A program made the translations under genes and the position numbers. A DNA stretch of 18,538 nucleotides from B46-G9 sp964548365 (GTDB lineage: Bacteria > Desulfobacterota > DSM-4660 > Desulfatiglandales > Desulfatiglandaceae), in NCBI GenBank assembly GCA_964548365.1, contig CAZJRD010000065.1, positions 1 to 18,538 of the forward strand, read 5' to 3'. The notes beneath the pieces were generated by a model. It ran no database searches. It worked only from the letters and a program-made list of their open reading frames with translations, and had not been told where the DNA came from. Positions 1 to 8,598 of the stretch are shown in pieces; position 1 is the first letter of the stretch, and each line of letters opens with the position of its first letter.

Positions 1-136
1 TCCCTGCCTGCAGCGGCTCAATATGTTGGTGTAATTGCGAATCGGTGCACTTAGTCGGATGAACCATGAAAAATTTGTGGACATGACATGCATCGTGTGA
101 CAGAAATACGGCACCAGGAACAAGAGGAACGACACT

Positions 137-793
137 ATGTTTTCACTGGATATCTTCCGCAATAAATACAAAACCGATTTAACAGAAGTAAAAATCAGGG
201 ATCGAGCATTTTCATTTTTCATCCCTCGGGAACTGGAACCCTTTCTGGATCAACAGGACGTGTTCCACCATTTTCCCCTGTGGACAAAGATCTGGGAGGC
301 CTCATTAGTACTCGCCGATCACCTGGCCTCCATGGAACCCCGTCCCGGCAAACGCCTCCTTGAAATAGGATGTGGATTGGGCCTGGTCGGCATTGTGGCG
401 GCTTCTTTCGGTCATGAGGTCACCATGACTGAACAGGATCCGGATGCGCTCAATTTTGCGCGGGCAAATGCCTTTACCAATCTCTCGCCCTCCAATCCCC
501 CAATCGAGATCCACAGGCTCGACTGGAATCAGCCCGCTCTTGATCGCACATTTGATCTTATTGTGGCATCGGAGATTGTTTACAGCGAAAAGAACTATGA
601 GCCCCTTTTCGCCCTGTTCAAGGCTCTCCTCAAACCGGGCGGGGAAATTATCCTCGCAGAAGGCCTTCGGGAATCAAGCGTCAATTTTTTCAAGGAAATG
701 GGCCGGTACTTCGAAATGAAAGCGCAAAAAAAGACAATCCGGACACCGGAAAAAGAGATCAGGATCATCCTCTGCTCCATGAAATTCAAGTAG
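137..793 (+). CDS. Class I SAM-dependent methyltransferase, METTL21/Methyltransf_16-like
   Basis: Predicted 218-residue soluble methyltransferase. Seen: the SAM-binding glycine loop (motif I) LLEIGCGLGLVG at about residues 74-85, an acidic residue ending the next strand (TEQD, 98-101), and the post-motif segment IVASEIVYS (142-150), followed by KPGGEIILAE (166-175). The stretch PLWTKIWEASLVLADHL (47-63) before motif I is typical of the family that includes eukaryotic protein-lysine methyltransferases and bacterial relatives (known family trait). The substrate, protein lysine or small molecule, cannot be read from the sequence. The ATG at 137 has an AGAGGA-like ribosome site about 8 bases upstream. 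The gene stands alone and converges on the phosphomannomutase gene, whose stop lies 33 bases away, with no obvious terminator between them. Confidence 0.75.
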   Translation: MFSLDIFRNKYKTDLTEVKIRDRAFSFFIPRELEPFLDQQDVFHHFPLWTKIWEASLVLADHLASMEPRPGKRLLEIGCGLGLVGIVAASFGHEVTMTEQDPDALNFARANAFTNLSPSNPPIEIHRLDWNQPALDRTFDLIVASEIVYSEKNYEPLFALFKALLKPGGEIILAEGLRESSVNFFKEMGRYFEMKAQKKTIRTPEKEIRIILCSMKFK

Positions 794-825
794 CACGAAC
801 GGGTTTTCCAAAGAAGACGAAGAGG

Positions 826-2172
826 TTACAAGTACTCGCCCAGTTTTTCCATGAAGATGTTCCGGATTTCCTCCAGTTTTTCCTCACTGTTTGCTTCGAA
901 CCGCAAAACCAGGACGGACTGGGTATTTGACACGCGGATGAGGCCCCAGCCTCCATCAAAAAGGACCCGTGCCCCGTCCACATCAATCACCTCGTAACCC
1001 CTCTTAAAAAACTCAGCAAGGCGCTTTACCACCGCAAATTTCTTTTCCTCGGGACATTCCATCCGAATTTCAGGAGTGCTGAACGTCACAGGGATGTCAG
1101 CGAGCAATTCGTCCAGAGATCCCTCTTTGCGGGAAAGGATCTCCAGGAGCCTGGCCCCCGCGTAGATGGCGTCGTCATATCCGTAATAATCTTCAGCAAA
1201 AAAGAGATGGCCGCTCATCTCTCCCGCCAGGAGGGCCTTTTCCTCTTTCATTTTTGCCTTTATCAAGGAATGGCCTGCCTTCCACATAATAGGCTTCCCC
1301 CCATGCTTTTCTATGTCATCAAAAAGGACCTGGGAGCATTTTACCTCGCCGATCACCTTGGCGCCGGGATGTCGCTCAAGCAAGTCCCTTGAAAAGAGTA
1401 CCATCAACCGGTCGCCCCATATGACCTGCCCCTTTCGGTCCACAACGCCGATGCGATCCGCATCCCCGTCAAAGGCAATACCCAGATCAGCGCCGGTCTC
1501 AGATACCTGCTCCCGAAGGTCCTCCAGGTTCTCGGGGATGGTTGGGTCGGGATGATGGTTGGGAAAATGCCCGTCCGGTTCGCAGAAAAGAGGAATCACG
1601 TCAAACCCCATGCGATCATATATCTCCGGCGCAATGTGGCCTGCGGCGCCATTTCCCGCATCAACAACCACCTTCAGCTTCACCGGGCCCGTTTTCGGAT
1701 TCCTTGCAAGGTATTCAATGTAGGGTCTGGTCACGTCTGCTTCTTCATACGTTCCGTTTCCCACCTGGAAGTTTCCAATTTCCTGAAGTTTCCTGATTTC
1801 CTGAATCTCCTTCCCATACACGGAATTATGCCCGAGACACACTTTGAATCCGTTGAAAGCCGGGGGATTGTGGCTTCCGGTGATCTGAATGCCACCGTCC
1901 ACGTCAAGATGGTGGAGCGAAAAATAGAGGACCGGAGTAGGAACCATGTCTACCCCCACAACCTTCATCCCTGTCGAAAGAAGTCCCTTCTGAAGAGCTT
2001 CAAAAAGGGCCGGGGAACTGAGCCGACCATCTCGCCCCAAGCTGACTTTCCGTGCCCCCCGATCATGGTAAAATGTGCCGATGGCCTGTCCCAGTTCATG
2101 GACCGTTTCCTCGTTGAGTTCTTCTGGATAAATGCCTCGAATATCATATTCCCTGAAGACATGCGCTTTCAT
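826..2172 (-). CDS. manB: Phosphomannomutase/phosphoglucomutase
   Basis: 448-residue alpha-D-phosphohexomutase that interconverts mannose-6-phosphate and mannose-1-phosphate, and probably the glucose phosphates, in the cytosol. All four family signatures are visible: the phosphoserine loop ITGSHNPP with Ser100, the Mg-binding loop DGDADR (235-240), the sugar-specificity loop GEMSGH (317-322) and the phosphate-binding loop RVSNTQ (413-418). The length fits bacterial AlgC/ManB enzymes. The ATG overlaps the stop of the upstream guanylyltransferase gene (ATGA on the minus strand), so the two are probably translationally coupled. Together they make GDP-mannose for polysaccharide, LPS or glycosylation. 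Dual PMM/PGM activity is likely but not proved by sequence, and the symbol follows the pathway context. Confidence 0.94.
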   Translation of the reverse strand: MKAHVFREYDIRGIYPEELNEETVHELGQAIGTFYHDRGARKVSLGRDGRLSSPALFEALQKGLLSTGMKVVGVDMVPTPVLYFSLHHLDVDGGIQITGSHNPPAFNGFKVCLGHNSVYGKEIQEIRKLQEIGNFQVGNGTYEEADVTRPYIEYLARNPKTGPVKLKVVVDAGNGAAGHIAPEIYDRMGFDVIPLFCEPDGHFPNHHPDPTIPENLEDLREQVSETGADLGIAFDGDADRIGVVDRKGQVIWGDRLMVLFSRDLLERHPGAKVIGEVKCSQVLFDDIEKHGGKPIMWKAGHSLIKAKMKEEKALLAGEMSGHLFFAEDYYGYDDAIYAGARLLEILSRKEGSLDELLADIPVTFSTPEIRMECPEEKKFAVVKRLAEFFKRGYEVIDVDGARVLFDGGWGLIRVSNTQSVLVLRFEANSEEKLEEIRNIFMEKLGEYL

Positions 2173-3248
2173 AAGACAGACTCCTTTTCCTTCTCTCTTA
2201 ATCGGTTCACAATCTTCCTGATATCCTGTGACTTTTCAAGGTCGGCAACCAGCAGTGCATCCGGCGTATCAACCACCAACACGTTCCGGAGTCCCAGGCA
2301 CGCCACCAGGCGCTCCCCCCGGGCCGAAATAAAGCTCTCTTTGCATCCCTCCAGGAGGACATCGCCCTCGCTCAGGTTCCCTTGGTCGTCCCGTTCTTCT
2401 TCTCTCAAATTATACAAAGCCTCCCAGGATCCCACATCACTCCAGCCGCAGTCGCAGGGTACAACAAAGACAGGTGAACGGGTCTTTTCCATGACGGCAT
2501 AGTCAAATGAGAATCCTTCCGTCCGTTTATAGACTTCTTCCAGCACCGTCTCGTATTCATCGCCGTCCAAGGCATGCTCAATTTCCTGCAACCCCCGATA
2601 AAAGGCGGGAAGATGTGTTTCCATCTCCCGAAGAATTCTCTCCGGGGTCGCCACAAAGATGCCGGCGTTCCAATAGAATTCTCCACTGGCCACATAGTCC
2701 ATCGCCGTCTGCAGATCAGGCTTTTCAACAAACGCTGACACATCATAGGCTGTACACCCGGAGCCGACATCACATTCTTTTCCCTTCCGAATATACCCGT
2801 ATCCGGGTTCGGGTTTCGTTGGTACGATGCCGAGGGCAACCAACCCGCCGCTCTTTTCCGCCAACGACGCCGCATCCCGCAGGGCTGAGATAAAAGATTC
2901 TTCGTCCCCGATGAAATGGTCGGCGGGCAGGAAGGCAATGGCCTCTTCGCATCCTCGATAACGGGCATACAGTGCTCCCAGTCCGATACAAGGGGCTGTA
3001 TTTCGACCAATGGGCTCCAGGAGGATGTGGACGGGTCTGCCCGCAAAAAGCCGTTTTACCTCCGGCCCGTGCCGGCGCCCAAGGATGAGAACAGTATGGT
3101 CATCCGCTGTGATCGAAGCCAGCCTGCCGCAAGTTTCCATTATCAGGGGACTCCTGCCGGTCACATTAAGGAACTGCTTTGGCCTTCCTGTTCGGCTCGC
3201 GGGCCAGAAACGGGTCCCTGATCCACCGGCCATGATTACCGCGTACAT
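2169..3248 (-). CDS. manC: Mannose-1-phosphate guanylyltransferase (short form)
   Basis: 359-residue nucleotidyltransferase making GDP-mannose from GTP and mannose-1-phosphate. Seen: the nucleotide-binding signature MAGGSGTRFWPASR (6-19) with PKQF after it, LPADH (107-111), PGYGYI (148-153), FVEKP (173-177), NAGIF (194-198) and GWSDVGSW near 273. There is no C-terminal cupin isomerase domain, so this is the short ManC type and not the bifunctional AlgA/ManC type. A mannose-6-phosphate isomerase must be encoded elsewhere. I chose the ATG at 3248 over a TTG 12 bases upstream because a GGAGGT site sits 5 bases before the ATG and the family motif begins right after it. It starts 16 bases after argJ stops and overlaps the mutase gene by 4 bases. 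Confidence 0.93.
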   Translation of the reverse strand: MYAVIMAGGSGTRFWPASRTGRPKQFLNVTGRSPLIMETCGRLASITADDHTVLILGRRHGPEVKRLFAGRPVHILLEPIGRNTAPCIGLGALYARYRGCEEAIAFLPADHFIGDEESFISALRDAASLAEKSGGLVALGIVPTKPEPGYGYIRKGKECDVGSGCTAYDVSAFVEKPDLQTAMDYVASGEFYWNAGIFVATPERILREMETHLPAFYRGLQEIEHALDGDEYETVLEEVYKRTEGFSFDYAVMEKTRSPVFVVPCDCGWSDVGSWEALYNLREEERDDQGNLSEGDVLLEGCKESFISARGERLVACLGLRNVLVVDTPDALLVADLEKSQDIRKIVNRLREKEKESVL

Positions 3249-3263
3249 GTCCACCTCCAACCG

Positions 3264-4445
3264 CTACGTTCTGTAATCAGCATTGATGCTCACGTATTCA
3301 TGGGACAAATCGCACGTATATATCTTCTCCGCAAAGGTCCCCAAATGCATATCAATACTAATCACAAATGAATCTTTTTCCATCCTCTTGGCAGCCGTTT
3401 TTTCAGCCTTTTTACCGCACCCCAGGCCTCCCTTTACGATCTGCACATCATCCACACAGATATCTGTCGCAGATTCATCCATGGATATACCTGCCCTTCC
3501 CAGGGCCGCCATGATCCTTCCCCAATTGGGATCCCGGCCGTAAATGGCGGTTTTCACAAGGGCTGAATTGGCAATCGTGCGCGCCCCCTGGAGGGCATCG
3601 TGAGCGCTCGCAGCGCCTTTCAGCTCCACAGTGACGAACTTGGTAGCACCTTCCCCGTCCCTGGCAATCATCCGCGCCAGATCATCCATCACCAGGGTCA
3701 AGCCGCGTGTGAATTCCATGAGATCTCCCTGCGAGAGCGGTCCATTTCCCGCCATGCCGTTTGCCAGGGCAAAAACAGTATCATTGGTACTGGTGTCACC
3801 ATCAACCGTGGTTCGATTAAAGGTTTTTTCCACTCCTTCAAGAAGTGCAGCCTGGAGGGAGGCAGCATCAATGGAGATGTCCGTGAGGATAAAACTGAGC
3901 ATCGTAGCCATGTCGGGCATGATCATGCCCGCGCCTTTGGCCATCCCGGTGATCTTGTAAGGACGGCCATCAACAGCCCCTTCAAACCTGGCCATCTTGG
4001 AAAAAGAATCCGTCGTCATGATAGCCTTTGCCGCATCCTGGAGCCCGTCAGGCCCCAGGGATTCTGCCAAGAGAGCAATGGCGTTTGAAACCAGATTCAT
4101 ATCCAGGGGTTCACCGATGACCCCCGTGGACGCCACAAGCACCTCCTCCGGAAGAATACCGAGGCTCCGCGATACAAGTTCTGCCGTCTTCCGTGCACCG
4201 CGCATCCCCCTTGGGCCGCTACACGCGTTTGCATTTCCCGCATTGGCGACAATAGCCCGGGCCTTTCCATCCCGGATATGTTCCATGCTCAAAAGCACCG
4301 GCGCAGCCTTGACCAAATTGGTGGTAAAAACCCCCGCAGCGGTTGCCGCTTTTTCTGAATAAATAAGGCAAAGGTCCAGTGCCCCGTTCTTTTTCAGGCC
4401 CGCGGAAACGGCTGACGCCTTGAACCCCTGTGTTGTATATCCCAT
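3264..4445 (-). CDS. argJ: Bifunctional glutamate N-acetyltransferase / amino-acid acetyltransferase
   Basis: 393-residue ArgJ of the cyclic arginine pathway. It moves acetyl from N-acetylornithine to glutamate, and in bifunctional forms also uses acetyl-CoA. Family knowledge: the precursor cleaves itself before a threonine in a MATML motif. Here this reads PDMATML, giving cleavage between Ala180 and Thr181 and an N-terminal nucleophile Thr181. KGAGMI (170-175) and the substrate-pocket segment TTVDGDTSTND (212-222) are intact, as is the C-terminal DLSHEYVSINADYRT. The ATG has GAGGAAG a few bases upstream. The gene lies 89 bases after secA and 16 before manC, all on one strand, so it is probably cotranscribed with them although the functions are unrelated. 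No other arginine genes are in the window. Confidence 0.97.
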   Translation of the reverse strand: MGYTTQGFKASAVSAGLKKNGALDLCLIYSEKAATAAGVFTTNLVKAAPVLLSMEHIRDGKARAIVANAGNANACSGPRGMRGARKTAELVSRSLGILPEEVLVASTGVIGEPLDMNLVSNAIALLAESLGPDGLQDAAKAIMTTDSFSKMARFEGAVDGRPYKITGMAKGAGMIMPDMATMLSFILTDISIDAASLQAALLEGVEKTFNRTTVDGDTSTNDTVFALANGMAGNGPLSQGDLMEFTRGLTLVMDDLARMIARDGEGATKFVTVELKGAASAHDALQGARTIANSALVKTAIYGRDPNWGRIMAALGRAGISMDESATDICVDDVQIVKGGLGCGKKAEKTAAKRMEKDSFVISIDMHLGTFAEKIYTCDLSHEYVSINADYRT

Positions 4446-4495
4446 ATGCTTCCTCTATTGCCCTGGCTCGTTGGCCGGGTTACCCGTTGAATCGG

Positions 4496-4532
4496 TTTTG
4501 CCTTTTGCCTTTCGCCTTTAACCTTACGCCTG
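4496..4532. repeat. Short direct repeat of a GCCTTT-type unit between secA and argJ
   Basis: A low-complexity run of near-identical 7-8 base units (TTGCCTTT, TGCCTTTC, CGCCTTTA, ACCTTACG) begins almost at the secA stop and fills about half of the secA-argJ gap. It does not form a hairpin with a U-tract, so it does not look like a terminator. This fits readthrough from secA into argJ. Confidence 0.45.
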
Positions 4533-4534
4533 TC

Positions 4535-7396
4535 TTATTGGTTTGCCCCGCAGCATTTCTTATATTTTTTCCCGCTTCCGCAGGGGCAGGGATCATTTCT
4601 GCCCACCTTTTTCTCTTTTCGCCGGATAGGAGCAGGTGGCTCACCATCGCCCCCATGGGACATGTGCAACGCTCTCCGCTTTTTCCTGGAAACGGGCTCG
4701 GGGGCTTCTCTCATCAACTGGATCCTGAAAATCATGCTCAAAGACTCTTCACGAATCCTGTCCAGGAGGTTGTCAAAAAGGGCAAAACCCTCCTTTTTAT
4801 ATTCAGTGAGGGGATCAAGCTGGCCATACCCCCTGAGGCCGATTCCTTCCTTCATGTTTTCCATGTCTTGAAGGTGCGCAATCCATTGATCATCAATAAT
4901 CTGGAGAAGAATCAACTTTTCTATCTGCCGGAAGTCTTCCTTCCCAAACATGCGCTGCTTCTTCTCGTACGCTTCCCGTACCTGGTTTTTCAACATATCG
5001 GAAAGGTCTTCCGGCTTGAGCGTATCAAACGATTCCTGTTCCACGTCTTCCGGCTCGATTCGGGCCTTCATGCCGAAAAGCCGCGTAAATTGTTCCTGCA
5101 ACCCCTTGAGGTCCCAATCCTCGGCGTATTCCTTGGGGTCGATCCAGTTTCCAACCAGGTCTTCCACCTTTTCGTCCATCATATTGAGGATAATTTCATC
5201 CATCCCCTGCTCTGTCAGGATATCTTTCCTCAACGAGTAGATAATCTCCCGATGTTTGTTCATCACGTCATCGTATTCAAGGAGATGCTTACGCATATCA
5301 AAGTTGTGTGCCTCGACCTTTTTCTGGGCATTCTCGATTCCCCTTGAAATGAGACCATGCTCGATGGGTTCTCCTTCCTCCATACCAAGTCGGTCCATGA
5401 TGGAGGAAATCCGTTCAGACCCGAAAATCCTGAGAAGATCATCTTCAAGGGAGAGGTAGAAGCGAGATGATCCCGGGTCGCCCTGCCTCCCTGAACGGCC
5501 CCTCAACTGGTTGTCCACCCGCCGACTCTCATGTCTTTCCGTCCCCAGGACATGAAGACCGCCCAGTTCGATAACACCGTCCCCAAGAACGATATCCGTC
5601 CCTCGTCCTGCCATGTTTGTGGAGATGGTCACCGTCTTTGGCTGGCCGGCGTTGGCGATGACCTCAGCCTCTCGTTGATGGTGCTTGGCATTGAGGACCG
5701 AATGGGGGACTCCCGACCGTTTCAGCATCTTGCTGAGCATCTCGGACTTTTCCACTGAAACGGTTCCCACAAGGACGGGCTGCCCTTTCTCGTAAAGCTC
5801 CTTGATCTCGTTCACCACCGCCTGGAACTTTTCCCGCTCCGTCTTGTAGATAGCGTCCGGGAAATTCTTTCGGATCATGCGCTCATTGGTGGGTATCACC
5901 ACCACATCGAGCTTGTAGATATTATCAAATTCAGCCGCCTCGGTATCCGCGGTTCCGGTCATGCCGGCCAGCTTGTCGTACATTCTGAAAAAATTCTGAA
6001 AGGTAATAGTGGCAAGGGTCTGATTCTCCTCGGCAATGCTCACGCCTTCCTTTGCCTCCACTGCCTGGTGAAGGCCGTCACTCCACCTTCTCCCGGGCAT
6101 CATACGACCGGTGAATTCGTCCACGATGACAATCTGATCATCCTTAATCACATAGTGTACATCCTTTTCAAAAAGCCAGTAGGCTTTGATCAGCTGCTGT
6201 GTCGAGTGGAGCAGGTCTGATGATCGCACAAAACGCTCCTCCAGTTCCTTGAGACGCTCTTCCTTTTCCTCATCACTCAAGGTCTCGTCTTCCCGGATCA
6301 AGTGGCTTTCGTCATCCAGGTCCGGGAGGGTAAAATCTCCCAGGCCGCTTGCAGCGAGCAGTTTGATCCCCTTCTCTGTCAGCTCCACAGCATTACTTCG
6401 CTCATCTATGATGCAGTAGAGAATCTGGTCCAGGTCAGGCAGAAGTTTTTGTGCGCTCAGGACACTTTCCAGTCGGTCAATTTCCTTTTTCAAGGCCTGA
6501 TGGTCCGAGAGGATCTCCAAAAAAACCTTATTCTTGGGGTCCCCCCGCTTGACCTGGAGTAATTTTTCAATGATGCGATCATCGATCTCGTCAATCTCAA
6601 TCTTCGTTCGGATCTCCTTCAGAATAGAGCGAATGACCGAAACCTGTTTCTTTTTTAGATTGATTACCTGTGGTTTGACTTCCCCGTAGATCTTGTTTTC
6701 GCTGTGTTCCACCGGGCCACTGATAATCAGCGGCGTCCTTGCTTCGTCTATGAGGATGCTATCCACCTCATCCACAATGGCATAGTGATGTTCCCGCTGC
6801 ACAAAATCTTCCACGTCAAACTTCATGTTGTCGCGAAGATAATCAAACCCGAACTCGTTATTGGTTCCGTAGGTAATATCACAGGCATATGCCTCTTTCC
6901 GTTCCCGGTCATCCATCCCATGCACGATGACGCCCACCGAAAGGCCCAGGAACTTGTAGATTGCACCCATCCATTCAGCGTCACGCTGGGCAAGATAATC
7001 ATTGACCGTTACCAGATGCGCGCCTTTTCCTTCAAGGGCATTCAGGTAAAGCGGCAGGGTTGCCGCCAGGGTTTTTCCTTCACCGGTCTTCATCTCTGCT
7101 ATCTTCCCGTTGTGCAGGACAATGCCGCCGATAATCTGCACGTCAAACGGGCGCATCTCCAGTGTCCGGACAGAGGCCTCCCTGACCGCGGCGAACGCCT
7201 CCGGCAGGAGATTATCAAGAGGTTCTCCTTTTGCAAGCCGCTCTTTGAACTCATCGGTTTTTCCCCTCAGTTCTTCATCGGAAAGGGCCTGGAAACTCGG
7301 CTCGAGCTGGTTTATGGTATCGAGCAGCGGAGCCATCCGCTTGAGTTCCCTTTCGTTCTTGCTGCCAAGTATACCTTTAATCACTTTTCCTATCAT
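4535..7396 (-). CDS. secA: Protein translocase ATPase SecA
   Basis: 953-residue ATPase motor that drives unfolded preproteins through SecYEG. Seen in order: Walker A MKTGEGKT (102-109), the DEVD helicase box (209-212), IIDERSNAVELTEKG resuming the preprotein-binding part near 329, the intact DEFTGRMMPGRRWSDGLHQ block, the second nucleotide-binding half with AGRGTDIVLG and LRGRSGRQGDPG, the scaffold and wing regions, and a C-terminal zinc-binding tail with Cys937, Cys939, Cys948 and Cys949 (CPCGSGKKYKKCC) that contacts SecB or the ribosome. It is longer than E. coli SecA (901 residues), mainly because of a charged, probably coiled-coil insert at about 240-325 within the preprotein cross-linking domain. 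The ATG has AGGAAGGA 6 bases upstream. It is probably transcribed together with argJ, manC and the mutase. Confidence 0.99.
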   Translation of the reverse strand: MIGKVIKGILGSKNERELKRMAPLLDTINQLEPSFQALSDEELRGKTDEFKERLAKGEPLDNLLPEAFAAVREASVRTLEMRPFDVQIIGGIVLHNGKIAEMKTGEGKTLAATLPLYLNALEGKGAHLVTVNDYLAQRDAEWMGAIYKFLGLSVGVIVHGMDDRERKEAYACDITYGTNNEFGFDYLRDNMKFDVEDFVQREHHYAIVDEVDSILIDEARTPLIISGPVEHSENKIYGEVKPQVINLKKKQVSVIRSILKEIRTKIEIDEIDDRIIEKLLQVKRGDPKNKVFLEILSDHQALKKEIDRLESVLSAQKLLPDLDQILYCIIDERSNAVELTEKGIKLLAASGLGDFTLPDLDDESHLIREDETLSDEEKEERLKELEERFVRSSDLLHSTQQLIKAYWLFEKDVHYVIKDDQIVIVDEFTGRMMPGRRWSDGLHQAVEAKEGVSIAEENQTLATITFQNFFRMYDKLAGMTGTADTEAAEFDNIYKLDVVVIPTNERMIRKNFPDAIYKTEREKFQAVVNEIKELYEKGQPVLVGTVSVEKSEMLSKMLKRSGVPHSVLNAKHHQREAEVIANAGQPKTVTISTNMAGRGTDIVLGDGVIELGGLHVLGTERHESRRVDNQLRGRSGRQGDPGSSRFYLSLEDDLLRIFGSERISSIMDRLGMEEGEPIEHGLISRGIENAQKKVEAHNFDMRKHLLEYDDVMNKHREIIYSLRKDILTEQGMDEIILNMMDEKVEDLVGNWIDPKEYAEDWDLKGLQEQFTRLFGMKARIEPEDVEQESFDTLKPEDLSDMLKNQVREAYEKKQRMFGKEDFRQIEKLILLQIIDDQWIAHLQDMENMKEGIGLRGYGQLDPLTEYKKEGFALFDNLLDRIREESLSMIFRIQLMREAPEPVSRKKRRALHMSHGGDGEPPAPIRRKEKKVGRNDPCPCGSGKKYKKCCGANQ

Positions 7397-7530
7397 GATT
7401 TCCTTCCTGTTCTGAAAGATGACAGCTGGTTAGAATATCAGCTTTCCATCTCTTCGCTCGAAATTGTCGAATGTAATCTGTAATCTTTTATTAAAAAACG
7501 ATACAGACCAAAAATCAAGCATATTCATCC

Positions 7531-7550
7531 TGCGGGTTTGATAACCCGCA
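7531..7550. repeat. Perfect 8-bp hairpin upstream of secA
   Basis: TGCGGGTT, loop TGAT, AACCCGCA: an uninterrupted 8-bp stem with a 4-base loop, about 135 bases upstream of the secA start and 27 bases before the first long repeat block. No T-run follows on either side, so it is not a typical intrinsic terminator. It may be an extragenic palindrome. Confidence 0.6.
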
Positions 7551-7576
7551 TTTCTCACGGGCAATCTACTGTGGCG

Positions 7577-7737
7577 GCGGAGAAGGGGCACGGGGATTTT
7601 TTTTGCCCCGACATTGTGAAGTCGGGATGTCACGCCATCGACTACAAGCAAACGCGAATCAATTCGGGAGAAACAGGGGTTGTCTAAGGATTGTCCGTAT
7701 GGTTCCACACGCACGATATCTTTTCTTTGCTGGGCCT
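7577..7737. repeat. 161-bp block, copy A
   Basis: Identical base for base to 8215-8375, in direct orientation and 638 bp away. It starts with a hairpin-like segment (GGGGCA ... TGCCCC flanking a run of eight T) and then CCGAC...GTCGG around an 8-base loop. After 7737 the two copies diverge but remain alignable for roughly 50 bases, and they share a conserved tail (7871-7898). The whole unit is therefore about 330 bp, with its left half kept identical. Confidence 0.9.
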
Positions 7738-7870
7738 CCGAGAACCACCGGCGTCAGGGCGTGCCGGCGAAATTGCAGGAACCTTTCCATGTCATCCCAT
7801 GGTGCAGCTGAACAGCCACGGCCCCCGGCCGCCTTGCTCAGCAACTATCTTCACCGCCAATATCACTGGC

Positions 7871-7906
7871 CCATCGTGCTCGCAAAAAGATTGCTGTGAC
7901 CCTTCA
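7871..7906. repeat. Conserved tail motif, copy A
   Basis: A 28-base core beginning CCATCGTGCTCGCAAAAAG is exactly shared with 8511-8538. The longer 36-base stretch differs at one base from 18281-18316. It marks the right part of the long repeat. GCAA...TTGC inside it can form a small stem. Unlike copy B, this copy lacks the flanking GTGAAGG/CCTTCAC arms. Confidence 0.8.
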
Positions 7907-8214
7907 AACACATCTCTCTAAAGCACTCTATCGAATAGATTGATCAGGAACGGCCAGAGAATTCCTTTCTGGCGGAAATATATCTTGCCTGCGGGTATGG
8001 GACGGCGCCAATATTCTGCAAGGCTGCCTGAGAAATAATAGGCGATCAATATTCAGGAAAGCCGTCCGATGCGCCTGCCTGGAACGTAAATATCCCGACA
8101 GCAGGTGTGAAGGCATTCCCACGTTCCGGATATTGCCCTTTCAGAAACGAACTCCCTGTCCCTCCCTTTCTGCACCAAGCCAAATCCGGTGATTCAAAAT
8201 GTCAGCGGTCTGCA

Positions 8215-8375
8215 GCGGAGAAGGGGCACGGGGATTTTTTTTGCCCCGACATTGTGAAGTCGGGATGTCACGCCATCGACTACAAGCAAACGCGAATCAA
8301 TTCGGGAGAAACAGGGGTTGTCTAAGGATTGTCCGTATGGTTCCACACGCACGATATCTTTTCTTTGCTGGGCCT
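8215..8375. repeat. 161-bp block, copy B
   Basis: Second copy of the block at 7577-7737, 100% identical by eye. Perfect identity in non-coding DNA suggests a recent duplication or gene conversion, or selection on the sequence. The diverged right half runs on to the tail motif at 8511. Confidence 0.9.
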
Positions 8376-8477
8376 TTGCCTATCTCTGGAGTGAGGGCGG
8401 GCCGGCGCTATTGCAGGAACTTTACCAGGTGATTTATTGGTCCAAAGGAAATGACAAGGCCACCCCGGCCGCCTTGC

Positions 8478-8495
8478 GGCGGAACTCATTCCGCC
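8478..8495. repeat. Perfect 7-bp hairpin near the 3' side of the M23 peptidase gene
   Basis: GGCGGAA, loop CTCA, TTCCGCC. It lies about 100 bases beyond the M23 stop codon in the direction of transcription, and next to the larger inverted repeat at 8502-8547. There is no T-run, so a terminator role is uncertain. Confidence 0.55.
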
Positions 8496-8501
8496 ACCGG
8501 C

Positions 8502-8547
8502 GTGAAGGCACCATCGTGCTCGCAAAAAGATTGCTGTGGTCCTTCAC
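8502..8547. repeat. Tail motif, copy B, within an inverted repeat
   Basis: GTGAAGG (8502-8508) pairs with CCTTCAC (8541-8547). ACCA/TGGT just inside extends the stem, and the conserved 28-base tail core (8511-8538) forms most of the loop. Related arms (GTGAAG and CTTCAGCAC) flank the copy at 18281, which suggests the fold matters in at least these two copies. Confidence 0.6.
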
Positions 8548-8598
8548 CGCGTCTCTTTAGGGACTGGAAATGAATAAAGGAGAAGCGTTGGAGGAGAA

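Larger units (their letters stand above)
7397..8598. other. 1.2-kb repeat-rich intergenic region between secA and the M23 peptidase gene
   Basis: No gene is supported here. Open frames exist on both strands but none has a convincing ribosome site, a recognisable domain or a fit with its neighbours. The region holds two copies of a repeat of about 330 bp (7577-7906 and 8215-8546) separated by unrelated DNA, plus several perfect hairpins. The secA promoter should lie in 7397-7570, where the DNA is AT-rich, but I cannot pick out a convincing -35/-10 pair. Confidence 0.8.

Noticed and set aside
1552..2502. Long plus-strand open frame (316 codons) across the mutase-manC junction
   Set aside because: It runs antisense to two well-supported genes with intact motifs, has no recognisable domain, and spans their overlap. 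It is a by-product of GC-rich coding DNA.
4430..5347. Plus-strand open frame (305 codons) antisense to secA
   Set aside because: The secA frame on the other strand is unambiguous, and the antisense translation has no family motif.
7430..7714. Minus-strand open frame of 94 codons ending just upstream of secA, considered as a SecM-like arrest leader
   Set aside because: It has no signal peptide and no visible arrest motif, and its N-terminal half lies in the 161-bp repeat.
7690..7730. Sequence CCGTATGGTTC in the 161-bp block resembling the end of group II intron domain V
   Set aside because: The partner strand, the AGC triad and any reverse transcriptase are missing.
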